A DNA stretch of 18,189 nucleotides. Origin: an uncultured Collinsella sp. (lineage in GTDB: Bacteria > Actinomycetota > Coriobacteriia > Coriobacteriales > Coriobacteriaceae). The DNA lies in contig URNI01000035.1 in the NCBI GenBank assembly GCA_900549135.1, positions 1 to 18,189 on the forward strand, written 5' to 3'. Made by a program: the position numbers and the translations under genes. Positions within the stretch are counted from its first letter, which is position 1; every line of letters begins with the position of its first letter. The notes under the pieces are model-generated. The model did not search any database and was not told where the DNA came from. It saw only the letters and a list, made by a program, of their open reading frames with translations. Positions 1 through 7,558 of this stretch are shown here, in pieces.

Positions 1-728
1 GCATTCTCGTCAATATCCTGACGGGCTTTTTGCTGCTTATGAGCATCTACTCTATCGCCGGCGTATCGGTGCCGGTCGATAGCAATGTGATCGGTCAGGT
101 CGAAGAAGGCTCGATTGCCGCCAAAGCGGGTATCGAGGCCGGCGACGCAATTCTTGGTGTCGATGGCGTGTCCTGCTCTTCCTGGATGGACGTGTATGAT
201 GCGATCGGAGCGGCCGCCGGCAAGGACGATATCGCCATTGAGTATCAGCGTGACGGCAAGAAATTTATGACCTCTGTTGCGCTCAAGGAGGACGAGCGTT
301 TGGGCGTTTATGCCTCCACGCAAGTGGTCCATTTGGACCCCATTACGTCGGCGCGCCTGTCGTTCTCCTATGTTCAGCAGACTGCTGAGGGCGTGATGCG
401 CCTGCTGCAGCCGCAGCATACGATGGAGATACTCGATCAGTCCTCCTCGATTGTGGGCATCAGCGTCATGTCTTCGCAGGCGGCTGCCGCTGGCCCCGCA
501 ACGTTCTTGACATTTGCCGCGCTTATTTCGTTCTCTCTTGGCTTTATGAACCTGCTGCCTATTCCGCCGCTCGACGGGGGAAAGCTGGTTATCGAGATCA
601 TCCAAAAGGTCGCCGGTCGCGAGTTGCCGCTGAAGGTGCAGACGATCGTGAGCTATGTCGGCATCGCGCTCTTTGCGCTGCTGTTTGTCTATATGCTTCG
701 TTCCGACGTTCTTCGATTTATTTTGTAG
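1..728 (+). CDS. rseP: RseP-type site-2 zinc metalloprotease, 5'-truncated by the window edge
   Basis: This is the C-terminal part of a membrane-embedded M50 (site-2) protease that cuts anti-sigma factors or signal-peptide remnants within the membrane. The reading frame is open from the left edge (first full codon at 3), so the N-terminal HExxH zinc motif lies outside the window. Visible parts are a hydrophobic segment at the edge, a PDZ domain (positions about 80-300, with the GSIAAKAGIEAGD core), and near the end the second metal-binding motif NLLPIPPLDGG (about 550-580), followed by a last transmembrane helix (about 650-700). The PDZ plus LDGG combination is specific to the RseP/RasP family. 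It is followed after 13 nt by ispG, the usual dxr-rseP-ispG-proS order, so dxr may lie just upstream. The stop is TAG at 726-728. Confidence 0.93.
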   Translation, partial: ILVNILTGFLLLMSIYSIAGVSVPVDSNVIGQVEEGSIAAKAGIEAGDAILGVDGVSCSSWMDVYDAIGAAAGKDDIAIEYQRDGKKFMTSVALKEDERLGVYASTQVVHLDPITSARLSFSYVQQTAEGVMRLLQPQHTMEILDQSSSIVGISVMSSQAAAAGPATFLTFAALISFSLGFMNLLPIPPLDGGKLVIEIIQKVAGRELPLKVQTIVSYVGIALFALLFVYMLRSDVLRFIL

Positions 729-741
729 GGGAGTGTTTGGA

Positions 742-1824
742 TTGTCTTTGTCCCATCCTTTGCCGCGCGAGCTGACGCGCCCTGTGTTTGTGGGCGACGT
801 GCAGATAGGCGGCGGCGCTCCGGTGGTGGTTCAGTCCATGACCTGCACCGATACCGCCGACGCCCAGGCAACGCTTGCGCAAGTGCGTGCGCTTGCCCAG
901 GCGGGTTGTGATGTTGTGCGCGTGAGTGTGCCCACCGAGGCTGCGCTCGAGGGCTTTCGCACGATTTGTGCCGAGTCACCGGTACCAATCGTTGCCGATA
1001 TCCACTTTAACCACAAGCTGGCCATTGGCGCCGTGGAGGCCGGTGCCGCCAAGCTCCGCATCAATCCCGGAAACATCGGCGATTGGGCCAAGGTCGATGC
1101 CGTGATCGATGCCGCGGGCGCCGCTGGGTGTGCGATTCGCATTGGCGTGAACGCGGGCTCGCTTGAGCAGGATATCGCCGAGCGCGATGACCTCACGCAG
1201 CCCGAAAAGCTCGTTATGTCGAGCGAGCGTTTCGTCAAACATTTTGAGGACCGCGGTTTTACCAATATCGTTCTTTCCGCCAAGGCTCATAGCGTGTCCA
1301 CGACGCTCGACACCTATCGTGCGCTGTCGCGCGAAATCCCCCATGTTCCGCTTCATTTGGGCGTGACTGAGGCCGGAACTAAGCTCCAGGGCACCATTAA
1401 GAGCTCTGTGGGCCTGGGTATTCTGCTTTCTGAGGGCATTGGCGACACTATGCGCGTCTCGCTTACGGCCGATCCGGTCGAGGAGCCGCCGGTCGCTTGG
1501 GGAATTTTACAGTCGCTGGGCCTTCGCCGCCGCGGTCCCGAGATTGTCTCGTGCCCCACGTGCGCCCGCTGCCAGGTCAACCTGATCCCTATCGCCGAGG
1601 AGGTCACCGAGCGGCTTAAGAACTACTCCGCGCCGCTTTCGATCGCCGTGATGGGATGTGCGGTCAATGGCCCCGGCGAGGCTTCTGATGCCGACTTGGG
1701 CGTTGCCTGCGGACGAGGTCAGGGCCTGCTCTTTTCGCACGGCCAGATCATTGGTAAAGTAGCTGAGGACCAAATTGTCGACGCGCTTATGGCCGAGGTC
1801 GACAAGCTTATTGAGGAGAAATAA
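742..1824 (+). CDS. ispG: 4-hydroxy-3-methylbut-2-en-1-yl diphosphate synthase (IspG/GcpE)
   Basis: IspG is the iron-sulfur enzyme of the MEP isoprenoid pathway that converts methylerythritol cyclodiphosphate to HMBPP in the cytosol. The 360-residue product has the usual length for the short bacterial form. The 4Fe-4S ligands are visible as Cys271 and Cys274 (SCPTC) and Cys306 (MGCAVNGPGE), at almost the same positions as in E. coli IspG. The N-terminal TIM barrel begins at VFVGDVQIGGGAPVVVQSMT. I chose TTG at 742 because the purine-rich AGGGGAG at 727-733 precedes it by 8 nt and the protein then begins at the expected place. The frame stays open upstream to 655, but that would overlap rseP by over 70 nt. 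The stop abuts the proS start, so the two are probably co-transcribed and coupled. Confidence 0.96.
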   Translation: MSLSHPLPRELTRPVFVGDVQIGGGAPVVVQSMTCTDTADAQATLAQVRALAQAGCDVVRVSVPTEAALEGFRTICAESPVPIVADIHFNHKLAIGAVEAGAAKLRINPGNIGDWAKVDAVIDAAGAAGCAIRIGVNAGSLEQDIAERDDLTQPEKLVMSSERFVKHFEDRGFTNIVLSAKAHSVSTTLDTYRALSREIPHVPLHLGVTEAGTKLQGTIKSSVGLGILLSEGIGDTMRVSLTADPVEEPPVAWGILQSLGLRRRGPEIVSCPTCARCQVNLIPIAEEVTERLKNYSAPLSIAVMGCAVNGPGEASDADLGVACGRGQGLLFSHGQIIGKVAEDQIVDALMAEVDKLIEEK

Positions 1825-3546
1825 ATGACCCGAGCAATGTATATGTCTAAGCTTTATGCGCCGACGCTTAAAGAGGATCCGGCGGATGCTGAGCTCGCCA
1901 GCCACCGTCTGCTGCTCCGTGCCGGCATGATCCGCAAGGAGGCCGCCGGTCTCTATTCCTATCTGCCGCTCGCGTGGCGCTCGATTCGCAAGATCGAGAA
2001 CATCGTGCGCGACGAGATGGACGCTGCCGGCGCCCAGGAGCTCATGATGCCCATCATGGTCGATGCCGAGCTGTGGCGCGAGTCCGGCCGTATCGATGCC
2101 TATGGCAAGGAGCTCGTGCGCTTTGATGACCGCCACGGCCGCGAGTTCGTGCTGGGCCCCACGCACGAGGAGACCGTGACCGCTCTGGTTCGCAATGAAC
2201 TGCGTTCCTACAAGCAGCTGCCGGTGAATCTCTATCACATCCAGGACAAGTTCCGCGATGAGTTCCGTCCCCGCTTTGGCCTCATGCGCGGTCGCGAGTT
2301 CATCATGAAGGACGCCTACAGCTTCTCCGCCACGCAGGAGAGCCTGCAGGAGGAGTACGACAAGATGAAGCAGGCGTACGCCAATATCTGCGAGCGCTGC
2401 TACATCAAGGCCCTGCCCGTCGTCGCCGATTCCGGCGAGATCGGTGGCGACACCTCCGTCGAGTACATGGCGCTGGCCGAGGCCGGCGAGGCTTCGCTGG
2501 TCTACTGTGATGATTGCGGCTTTTCTGCCGATGACGAGGCGGCAAGCACCAAGGTCGTCGTGACCGAGGGTCCTGGTGACGGTACGCTCACCAAGGTTGA
2601 GACTCCGGGCATGGGCACCATTGAGGCAGTTGCTAAGTTCTTTGGGTTCCCCGAGAACGGCACGCGCAAGTCGCTGGCACTCATCGACGCCGAGGGCAAG
2701 CCGGTCGTGGCCATTGTTCCGGGCGATCACGAGCTCAACGATTGCAAGGCCGAGCACGTCTTTGGCAAGGGCTATCGCATGATGACCGACGAGGAGCTTC
2801 AGGCGAACGGTCTGCACAAGGGCTTTATCGGACCGGTTAACCTGCCCGATGGCATTCGTCTGGTGTGCGACGAGAGCCTGCGCGATTCCAAGCAGTGGGT
2901 CTGCGGTGCCAACGAGGTCGATTATCACTTTACCGGTGCCTGCCCCGAGCGCGACTTTACCGTCGATGAGTGGGCCGATCTGGTCACCGTTGTCGCCGGC
3001 GACCCCTGCCCGCACTGCGGCAAGCCGCTCTCCGCTGCCCGCGGCATCGAGGTCTCTCAGGTCTTCCAGCTGGGCACCAAGTATTCCGAGGCCATGGGTG
3101 CCACCTTTATGGACGAGGACGGCAAGGAGAAGCCGCTCATCATGGGCTGCTACGGCGTTGGTGTGTCCCGCTCGCTTGCTGCCGTCGTGGAGCAGCACAA
3201 CGACGAGCACGGTATCGTCTGGCCGGTCTCCGTTGCCCCGTACGAGGTCGCGGTGATTCCGCTCGATCCCAAGAAGGAGGAGTGCGCTACCGTCTGCGAG
3301 CAGATCGTTGATGGCCTGTGCGCCGAGGGCATCGAGGTTGTCGTCGACGACCGCGACGAGCGTCCCGGCTTTAAGTTTGCCGACAACGACCTTATGGGCT
3401 TCCCGTATCAGGTCGTTCTGGGTAAGCGTGGCCTTAAGAATGGCACCGTTGAGCTCAAGGACCGTGCCACGGGTGAGCGCGAGGATGTGGCGATCGACGA
3501 GGTCGTCGCCAAGGTAGCCGAGCTTGTGAAGGCAGCACGCCGTTAA
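1825..3546 (+). CDS. proS: Prolyl-tRNA synthetase, bacterial type with editing domain
   Basis: This class II aminoacyl-tRNA synthetase charges tRNA-Pro. The 573-residue length and domain order match the bacterial (type 1) enzyme. Motif 1 lies around residues 45-80 and the GPTHEE loop at 111-116. Motif 2 is at about 143-167 (FRDEFRPRFG then GREFIMKDAYSF), and motif 3 includes YGVGVSRSLAAVVEQHND at about 443-460. Between motifs 2 and 3 (about 240-390) is the inserted YbaK-like domain that removes misacylated alanine. The anticodon-binding domain follows from about 470. Two CxxC pairs (Cys228/231 and Cys395/398) flank the insertion, as in many Gram-positive ProS, and may bind zinc. ATG 1825 follows the ispG stop directly and has GGAG at 1815-1818; in-frame ATGs at codons 5 and 7 are less well spaced. 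Confidence 0.97.
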   Translation: MTRAMYMSKLYAPTLKEDPADAELASHRLLLRAGMIRKEAAGLYSYLPLAWRSIRKIENIVRDEMDAAGAQELMMPIMVDAELWRESGRIDAYGKELVRFDDRHGREFVLGPTHEETVTALVRNELRSYKQLPVNLYHIQDKFRDEFRPRFGLMRGREFIMKDAYSFSATQESLQEEYDKMKQAYANICERCYIKALPVVADSGEIGGDTSVEYMALAEAGEASLVYCDDCGFSADDEAASTKVVVTEGPGDGTLTKVETPGMGTIEAVAKFFGFPENGTRKSLALIDAEGKPVVAIVPGDHELNDCKAEHVFGKGYRMMTDEELQANGLHKGFIGPVNLPDGIRLVCDESLRDSKQWVCGANEVDYHFTGACPERDFTVDEWADLVTVVAGDPCPHCGKPLSAARGIEVSQVFQLGTKYSEAMGATFMDEDGKEKPLIMGCYGVGVSRSLAAVVEQHNDEHGIVWPVSVAPYEVAVIPLDPKKEECATVCEQIVDGLCAEGIEVVVDDRDERPGFKFADNDLMGFPYQVVLGKRGLKNGTVELKDRATGEREDVAIDEVVAKVAELVKAARR

Positions 3547-3576
3547 TCGACGATTTCGCTTGTAGTTCGATATACG

Positions 3577-3625
3577 GGACGGCCTCGCATTTCTCCAGAT
3601 CGGGGAGATGCGGGGCCGTCCTTTT
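3577..3625 (+). terminator. Rho-independent terminator after proS
   Basis: A stem of about 20 base pairs is formed by GGACGGCCTCGCATTTCTCC (from 3577) and GGGGAGATGCGGGGCCGTCC (from 3602), with a few G-U pairs and a short loop AGATC. It is followed by TTTT at 3622-3625. It lies about 30 nt after the proS stop and ends the rseP-ispG-proS transcript before the opposing gene. Confidence 0.9.
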
Positions 3626-3650
3626 ATCTTGTGGCATCCTCGATATCTAA

Positions 3651-3692
3651 AAGGAAAACCCCACAGCCCATGCGAGCTGCGGGGTTTTCCTT
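3651..3692 (-). terminator. Terminator of the adhE/APH-kinase transcript
   Basis: The arms AAGGAAAACCCC and GGGGTTTTCCTT, extended by CAGC/GCTG, form a near-perfect hairpin with one mismatch. Read on the minus strand the hairpin ends in CCTTTTAG, giving a short U tract. It lies about 30 nt beyond the stop of the minus-strand kinase gene. It could also stop leftover plus-strand transcription from proS. Confidence 0.8.
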
Positions 3693-3724
3693 GTGCCTCC
3701 GATGCGAAATAAATCGCTCAGATA

Positions 3725-4489
3725 TTACTGATAATCGACGACGTCGATCCAGTTCTTCAGGAACTCATCGTTCACGTTGCGCTTACGAGCGAGCTCGGAA
3801 GCGGCGACGATGCTCGTCCACTGACGCACGACCTGCATGGGCATGTCGGCGCGGTCGCAGTAGAGCTCCAGGTAGGCCTCAGCCTGATCCTTGCTGTTGA
3901 GGGCAAAGAGCAGGTAGGTGGTGGCAACGTCGGCAGCAGGGGAGCCCTGGGTGGCGTGTGCCCAGTCGCACACATAGAGCTGGCCGTCGTCGCCGACGAT
4001 GACGTTGGAGGGGTTGAAGTCGCCGTGGCAGACCTTGAACTCCTTGGTCATGCCGTCCAGACGCTCCTGAAGGTTGTAGCGCGTGGTGGCATTGAGCTGA
4101 TCAAGGCTGTCGATCATGCGGGCGTACTTGTCGCGCTGACGGTTGAGCAGCGGGGAGGTGTAGCCGTGGATCTCGATCTGGAGGTCGACGAACATCTCGA
4201 GGTACTCACCAAAGCGCTGGGGCTCGGCAGTCATCTTCTCGGCAAGGGTGGTGCCCGGAACCTTCTCGGTCACGAGCGCCCAGCCGTTGGCGTTCTCGAG
4301 CTGGGAAACCTCGAGCGCCTTGGGGCTGCGGATGCCGCACTCATTGATGCGGGCAAGATTCAAAGCCTCGTTGAACACGTCGGAGACAGGCTTGGTCTCG
4401 TTAAAGACCTTGACAATCTTGTCGCCCAGGTCGTAAACGACCTTGTTGCCACGGCGGACGAGCTCGGTCTTGGAATCGGGGAGCAGCAT
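3725..4489 (-). CDS. APH/choline-kinase family phosphotransferase, substrate unknown
   Basis: The 254-residue product belongs to the aminoglycoside phosphotransferase/choline kinase (APH) fold. The catalytic loop is HGDFNPSN (His155, Asp157, Asn162) and the metal-binding Asp is in CDWAH (Asp175, taking the place of DFG). An ATP-binding lysine is likely in DKIVKVF (residues 23-29). The N-terminal lobe (1-80) is short and the C-terminal helical lobe (180-254) carries the substrate pocket. Such proteins phosphorylate diverse small hydroxylated molecules, and nothing here marks it as a resistance enzyme. It starts at ATG 4489 with GAAAGGA about 7 nt upstream, 88 nt after adhE on the same strand, and shows no evident promoter of its own. 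It may therefore depend on adhE read-through. Family assignment is firm; substrate and role are unknown. Confidence 0.85.
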   Translation of the reverse strand: MLLPDSKTELVRRGNKVVYDLGDKIVKVFNETKPVSDVFNEALNLARINECGIRSPKALEVSQLENANGWALVTEKVPGTTLAEKMTAEPQRFGEYLEMFVDLQIEIHGYTSPLLNRQRDKYARMIDSLDQLNATTRYNLQERLDGMTKEFKVCHGDFNPSNVIVGDDGQLYVCDWAHATQGSPAADVATTYLLFALNSKDQAEAYLELYCDRADMPMQVVRQWTSIVAASELARKRNVNDEFLKNWIDVVDYQ

Positions 4490-4522
4490 GATTGCATCCT
4501 TTCAACGATGCGATAGAAGCAA

Positions 4523-4558
4523 CGGCGGGGGCGTGCGTACACCCGTGCACCCCCGCCG
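4523..4558 (-). terminator. GC-rich hairpin between adhE and the kinase gene (possible partial terminator or processing site)
   Basis: CGGCGGGGG (4523-4531) pairs with CCCCCGCCG (4550-4558 side), giving at least 8 G-C pairs plus further imperfect pairing toward the loop. On the minus strand the tail is GTTGCTTCT, a poor U tract, so full termination is doubtful. It sits in the middle of the 88-nt gap, where it could lower the kinase message relative to adhE or protect the adhE 3' end. Confidence 0.4.
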
Positions 4559-4577
4559 CAAATAACCGTGCTAAAAA

Positions 4578-7226
4578 CTAGCAGACGGCGTAATCCTGGG
4601 GCTCGCGGCCGTAGTAGGCGTCCAGGTAGAGCTCCTTGATCTCGCTCATGAGCGGGTAGCGCGGGTTGGCGCCGGTGCACTGGTCGTTGAATGCCTGCTC
4701 GGTCATCTCGTCGAGGGTGTCGAGGAAGTACTGCTCGTCAACACCGTAGTCGGCGATGGTCTTCTTGACGCCGATGAAGTCCTTGAGCTCCTCGAGCTTC
4801 GTGATGAAGTTCTCGAAGACCTCCTTGTCGTCCTTGCCTTCGATGCCGCAGTACTTGGCCATCTCGGCGTAGTTGTGCAGCGCGTTGGGGTAAGGATACT
4901 GGGAGAAGGTACCCATCTTGACGGGAGCCTCGGCGGCGTTGTAGCGCATAACGCGGGTCAGGATGACGGCGTTTGCGAGGCCGTGGGGCAGGTGATGGAA
5001 AGCGCCGAGCTTGTGGGCCATGGAGTGGTTGAGGCCCAGGAAGGCGTTGGCGAAGGCCATACCGGCCATGCAGGAGGCGTTGTGCATCTCCTCGCGGGCA
5101 TGCGGGTCCTTGGCGCCGTTCGTGAAGCTGGAGGGCAGGTTCTCGAAGACGAGCTTGGCAGCGCGCTCGGAGAGGCCCTTGGTGTAGTCGGAAGCCATGA
5201 TGGAGACGTAGGACTCGATGGCATGGGTCATGACGTCGATGCCGGAGGCAGCGGTCAGGCCGCGCGGGGCGGTCATGCAGTTGTCGGCGTCGACGATAGC
5301 CATGTTGGGGAGCAGCGCGTAGTCGGCGAGCGGCCACTTGATGCCGGTCTCCTTGTCGGTAATGATGGCGAACGGCGTGCACTCGGAGCCGGTACCCGAA
5401 GAGGTCGGGACGGCGACGAAGTAGGCCTTCTTGCCCATCTCGGGGAAGGTGAAGATACGCTTGCGGATGTCCATGAAGTCCATGGCCATGTCCTCAAACT
5501 TGCACTCGGGGTGCTCGTACATCATCCACATGATCTTGCCGGCGTCCATAGCGGAGCCACCGCCGACGGCGATGATGACGTCCGGCTCAAAGAGAGCCAT
5601 CTGCTTGGCGCCGCGACGTGCGCACTGCAGCGACGGATCGGGCTCGACGTCGTAGAAGCAGTCGTGGGCGATGCCCATCTCGTCGAGCTTGGCCTCGATG
5701 GCGCGGGTGTTGCCATTCTTGAAGAGGAACTGGTCGGTGACGATGAAGGCGCGCTTCTTGCCCATGACGTTGCCCAGCTCGTCGAGGGCGACGGGCGTGG
5801 AACCCTTCTTGAAGTAGACCTTCTCGGGAGCGCGGAACCACAGCATGTTCTCACGGCGCTCGGCCACAGTCTTAACGTTGATCAAGTGCTTCACCCCAAC
5901 GTTCTCGGAGACGGAGTTGCCGCCCCAGGAGCCGCAGCCCAGGGTCAGAGACGGCTTCATGCCAAAGTTGTACAGGTCACCGATGCCGCCGTGCGAGGAC
6001 GGGGTGTTGATGACGATACGGCAGGCCTTCATGACGTGCTCGAACAGGCTGATCTTCTCGGCCTGGGCGGGGTGCACGTACAGAGAGGCGGTGTGGCCCG
6101 GGCCACCGGCGAGCACGAGGTGCTCGGCCTTGTCGACGGCCTCCTGGAAGTCCTTGGCGTGGTACATGGCCAGGACCGGGGAGAGCTTCTCGTGGGAGAA
6201 CTCCTCCTTGGCGGGGTCGGTGGAGGTGACCTCGGCGATCAGGATCTTGGTCTTGGCGGGAACCTCGATGCCGGCGAGCTCGGCGATCTTGGCAGCGGCC
6301 ATGCCGGGGATGCGGTGATCGAGAGCGCCGTTCTTGAACATGGCGGCACGCAGGGCCTCCATCTCGGCACCCTGCTTGACGAAGTAGCAGCCGCGCTTCT
6401 GGAACTCGGCCTTGACCTGGTCATAGATGGTGTCAATGACGGTCACGGACTGCTCGGAAGCGCAGATCATGCCGTTGTCGAAGGTCTTGGAGTGGATGAT
6501 GGAGTTGACGGCGAGCAGCACGTCGGCGGTGTCGTCGATGACGACCGGGGTGTTACCGGCGCCAACGCCCAGGGCGGGCTTGCCCGAGGAGTAAGCGGCC
6601 TTGACCATGCCCGGGCCACCGGTGGCGAGGATGATGTCGACGTCGCGCATGACCATGTTGGTCAGCTCGATGGAGGGGACATCGACCCAGCCGATGATGC
6701 CCTCGGGGGCGCCGGCCTTGACGGCGGCGTCAAGCACGAGCTTGGCGGCGGCGATGGTGCACTTGGCGGCTGCCGGGTGCGGGGAGATGATGATGCCGTT
6801 GCGGGTCTTCAGGCTGATCAGTGTCTTGAAGATCGCGGTGGAGGTGGGGTTGGTCGTCGGGATGACGGCGCCCACGATGCCGATAGGCTCGGCGATCTTG
6901 GTGATGCCGTAAGCCTCGTCGCGCTCCAGGACACCACAGGTCTTGGTGTTCTTGTAAGCGTTGTAGATGTACTCTGCGGCGTAGTGGTTCTTGATGACCT
7001 TGTCCTCAAGAACGCCGCGGCCGGTCTCCTCGATGGCCATCTTCGCCAACGGGATACGAGCCTTGTTGGCGGCCATGGCGGCCTCATAGAAGATCTTGTC
7101 GACCTGCTCCTGCGTGTACGTAGCAAAAAGCGCCTGGGCCTCTCGCATCTGAGCGAGCTTAGCCTCAAGCGCCTCTACGTTGTCCACAATTGCGGGAGTA
7201 GTGTTTTCCGGTGACTTTTTCACCAT
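4578..7226 (-). CDS. adhE: Bifunctional acetaldehyde-CoA/alcohol dehydrogenase AdhE
   Basis: AdhE reduces acetyl-CoA to acetaldehyde and then to ethanol using two NADH, regenerating NAD+ in fermentation; the family assembles into spirosomes. The 882-residue protein contains both fused domains. Residues 1-450 are the CoA-acylating aldehyde dehydrogenase, with catalytic Cys255 in NGMICASEQS and the NAD-site glycines in GVGAGNTP. Residues about 465-882 are the iron alcohol dehydrogenase, with GGGSAMDAGK (555-564) and metal ligands Asp664, His668, His734 and His748. All are shifted by about 10 from the E. coli residues, so the enzyme looks intact. The start at 7226 is preceded by AAGGAG with 7-nt spacing. 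It has its own promoter, and the APH-family kinase follows. Such genes are often controlled by the redox sensor Rex, but I saw no convincing Rex palindrome here. Confidence 0.98.
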   Translation of the reverse strand: MVKKSPENTTPAIVDNVEALEAKLAQMREAQALFATYTQEQVDKIFYEAAMAANKARIPLAKMAIEETGRGVLEDKVIKNHYAAEYIYNAYKNTKTCGVLERDEAYGITKIAEPIGIVGAVIPTTNPTSTAIFKTLISLKTRNGIIISPHPAAAKCTIAAAKLVLDAAVKAGAPEGIIGWVDVPSIELTNMVMRDVDIILATGGPGMVKAAYSSGKPALGVGAGNTPVVIDDTADVLLAVNSIIHSKTFDNGMICASEQSVTVIDTIYDQVKAEFQKRGCYFVKQGAEMEALRAAMFKNGALDHRIPGMAAAKIAELAGIEVPAKTKILIAEVTSTDPAKEEFSHEKLSPVLAMYHAKDFQEAVDKAEHLVLAGGPGHTASLYVHPAQAEKISLFEHVMKACRIVINTPSSHGGIGDLYNFGMKPSLTLGCGSWGGNSVSENVGVKHLINVKTVAERRENMLWFRAPEKVYFKKGSTPVALDELGNVMGKKRAFIVTDQFLFKNGNTRAIEAKLDEMGIAHDCFYDVEPDPSLQCARRGAKQMALFEPDVIIAVGGGSAMDAGKIMWMMYEHPECKFEDMAMDFMDIRKRIFTFPEMGKKAYFVAVPTSSGTGSECTPFAIITDKETGIKWPLADYALLPNMAIVDADNCMTAPRGLTAASGIDVMTHAIESYVSIMASDYTKGLSERAAKLVFENLPSSFTNGAKDPHAREEMHNASCMAGMAFANAFLGLNHSMAHKLGAFHHLPHGLANAVILTRVMRYNAAEAPVKMGTFSQYPYPNALHNYAEMAKYCGIEGKDDKEVFENFITKLEELKDFIGVKKTIADYGVDEQYFLDTLDEMTEQAFNDQCTGANPRYPLMSEIKELYLDAYYGREPQDYAVC

Positions 7227-7266
7227 TTGTGTCTCCTTGCGATCGGAGATTTACCCTACGCCTTGC

Positions 7267-7275
7267 ATGATAGCA
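7267..7275 (-). promoter_or_regulatory. Probable adhE promoter (extended -10)
   Basis: On the minus strand the sequence reads TGCTATCAT, an extended -10 element (TGn plus TATCAT) about 40 nt upstream of the adhE start. A start site near 7260 would give a leader of about 33 nt. No good -35 box is present (GTTCAC or CCGTTC at best), which fits an extended -10 promoter. Confidence 0.5.
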
Positions 7276-7318
7276 AGAAATTATTCGGTGAACGGTAAGA
7301 TTCCCGTAAAAGGCACAC

Positions 7319-7348
7319 TAAAACGCTTCAATAAACTGAAGCGTTTTA
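7319..7348. terminator. Perfect 12-bp hairpin between the RAYT cassette and the adhE promoter
   Basis: TAAAACGCTTCA (7319-7330) pairs perfectly with TGAAGCGTTTTA (7337-7348) around the 6-nt loop ATAAAC. Both strands end in GCGTTTTA, so it could act as a short bidirectional terminator insulating adhE from transcription entering across the cassette. It lies upstream of the adhE -10, so an operator role is also possible. Confidence 0.5.
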
Positions 7349-7378
7349 ACTAAAATGATCTGCCAGGACATCGCCTAG

Positions 7379-7429
7379 CTCATTGGGGACATACTTACAT
7401 GAGTGCTTTCACTCATTGGGGACAGACAT
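7379..7429 (+). repeat. Left inverted repeat of the RAYT cassette, REP-like
   Basis: The unit contains CATTGGGGACA twice as a direct repeat (7381-7391 and 7414-7424) around a perfect 7-bp hairpin ATGAGTG-CTTT-CACTCAT (7399-7416). A short G-rich motif next to a hairpin is the typical layout of REP sequences recognised by RAYT enzymes. It matches the right copy in inverted orientation at 48 of 51 positions. Confidence 0.88.
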
Positions 7430-7450
7430 CGATTTGCCATTTTGCCGTTC

Positions 7451-7489
7451 TTGACCTATTTTTGCCGCTCATTGGATATAAATAGGTCA
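7451..7489 (+). promoter_or_regulatory. RAYT promoter region overlapping a 10-bp inverted repeat
   Basis: TGACCTATTT (7452-7461) and AAATAGGTCA (7480-7489) are perfect inverted repeats 18 nt apart. The likely -35 (TTGACC, 7451-7456) lies in the left arm. The likely -10 (GATATA 7475-7480, or TATAAA 7477-7482, spacer 18 or 20) enters the right arm. A protein binding both arms would block the promoter, although the arms could also pair in RNA transcribed from further upstream. Confidence 0.45.
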
Positions 7490-7512
7490 CAGGCTCAGCA
7501 TTTCGCGTTCCT

Positions 7513-7556
7513 TCTCTCCTTTTAGGTGTTGCCTGTTCAGTTTTTGAAAGGAGAGA
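7513..7556 (+). promoter_or_regulatory. Hairpin sequestering the RAYT ribosome binding site
   Basis: TCTCTCCTTT (7513-7522) is perfectly complementary to AAAGGAGAGA (7547-7556). The latter holds the whole Shine-Dalgarno sequence of the transposase gene, directly upstream of its ATG at 7559. The loop is 24 nt. In the folded message the ribosome binding site would be hidden. Confidence 0.6.
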
Positions 7557-7558
7557 TT

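Noticed and set aside
655..741. Upstream extension of ispG to an earlier start
   Set aside because: It would overlap the conserved end of rseP and adds residues not found in IspG; TTG 742 has a proper ribosome binding site.
1507..3210. 567-codon open frame on the minus strand opposite ispG/proS
   Set aside because: The same codon-bias effect; it spans the end of one real gene and most of another, and has no recognisable domain.
4875..7214. 779-codon open frame on the plus strand, antisense to adhE
   Set aside because: The translation is low-complexity (Gly, Asp, Leu, Val rich) with no family resemblance. It is a by-product of strong GC codon bias in adhE, whose residues are fully accounted for.
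7227..7320. Rex-type operator upstream of adhE
   Set aside because: I looked for the TTGTGA-N6-TCACAA type palindrome and found only loose AT-rich similarity without dyad symmetry.
7349..7378. Target-site duplication at the cassette ends (CCAGG outside both repeats)
   Set aside because: The CCAGG copies are at different distances from the repeat ends and in inverted, not direct, orientation; IS200-like enzymes do not make such duplications.
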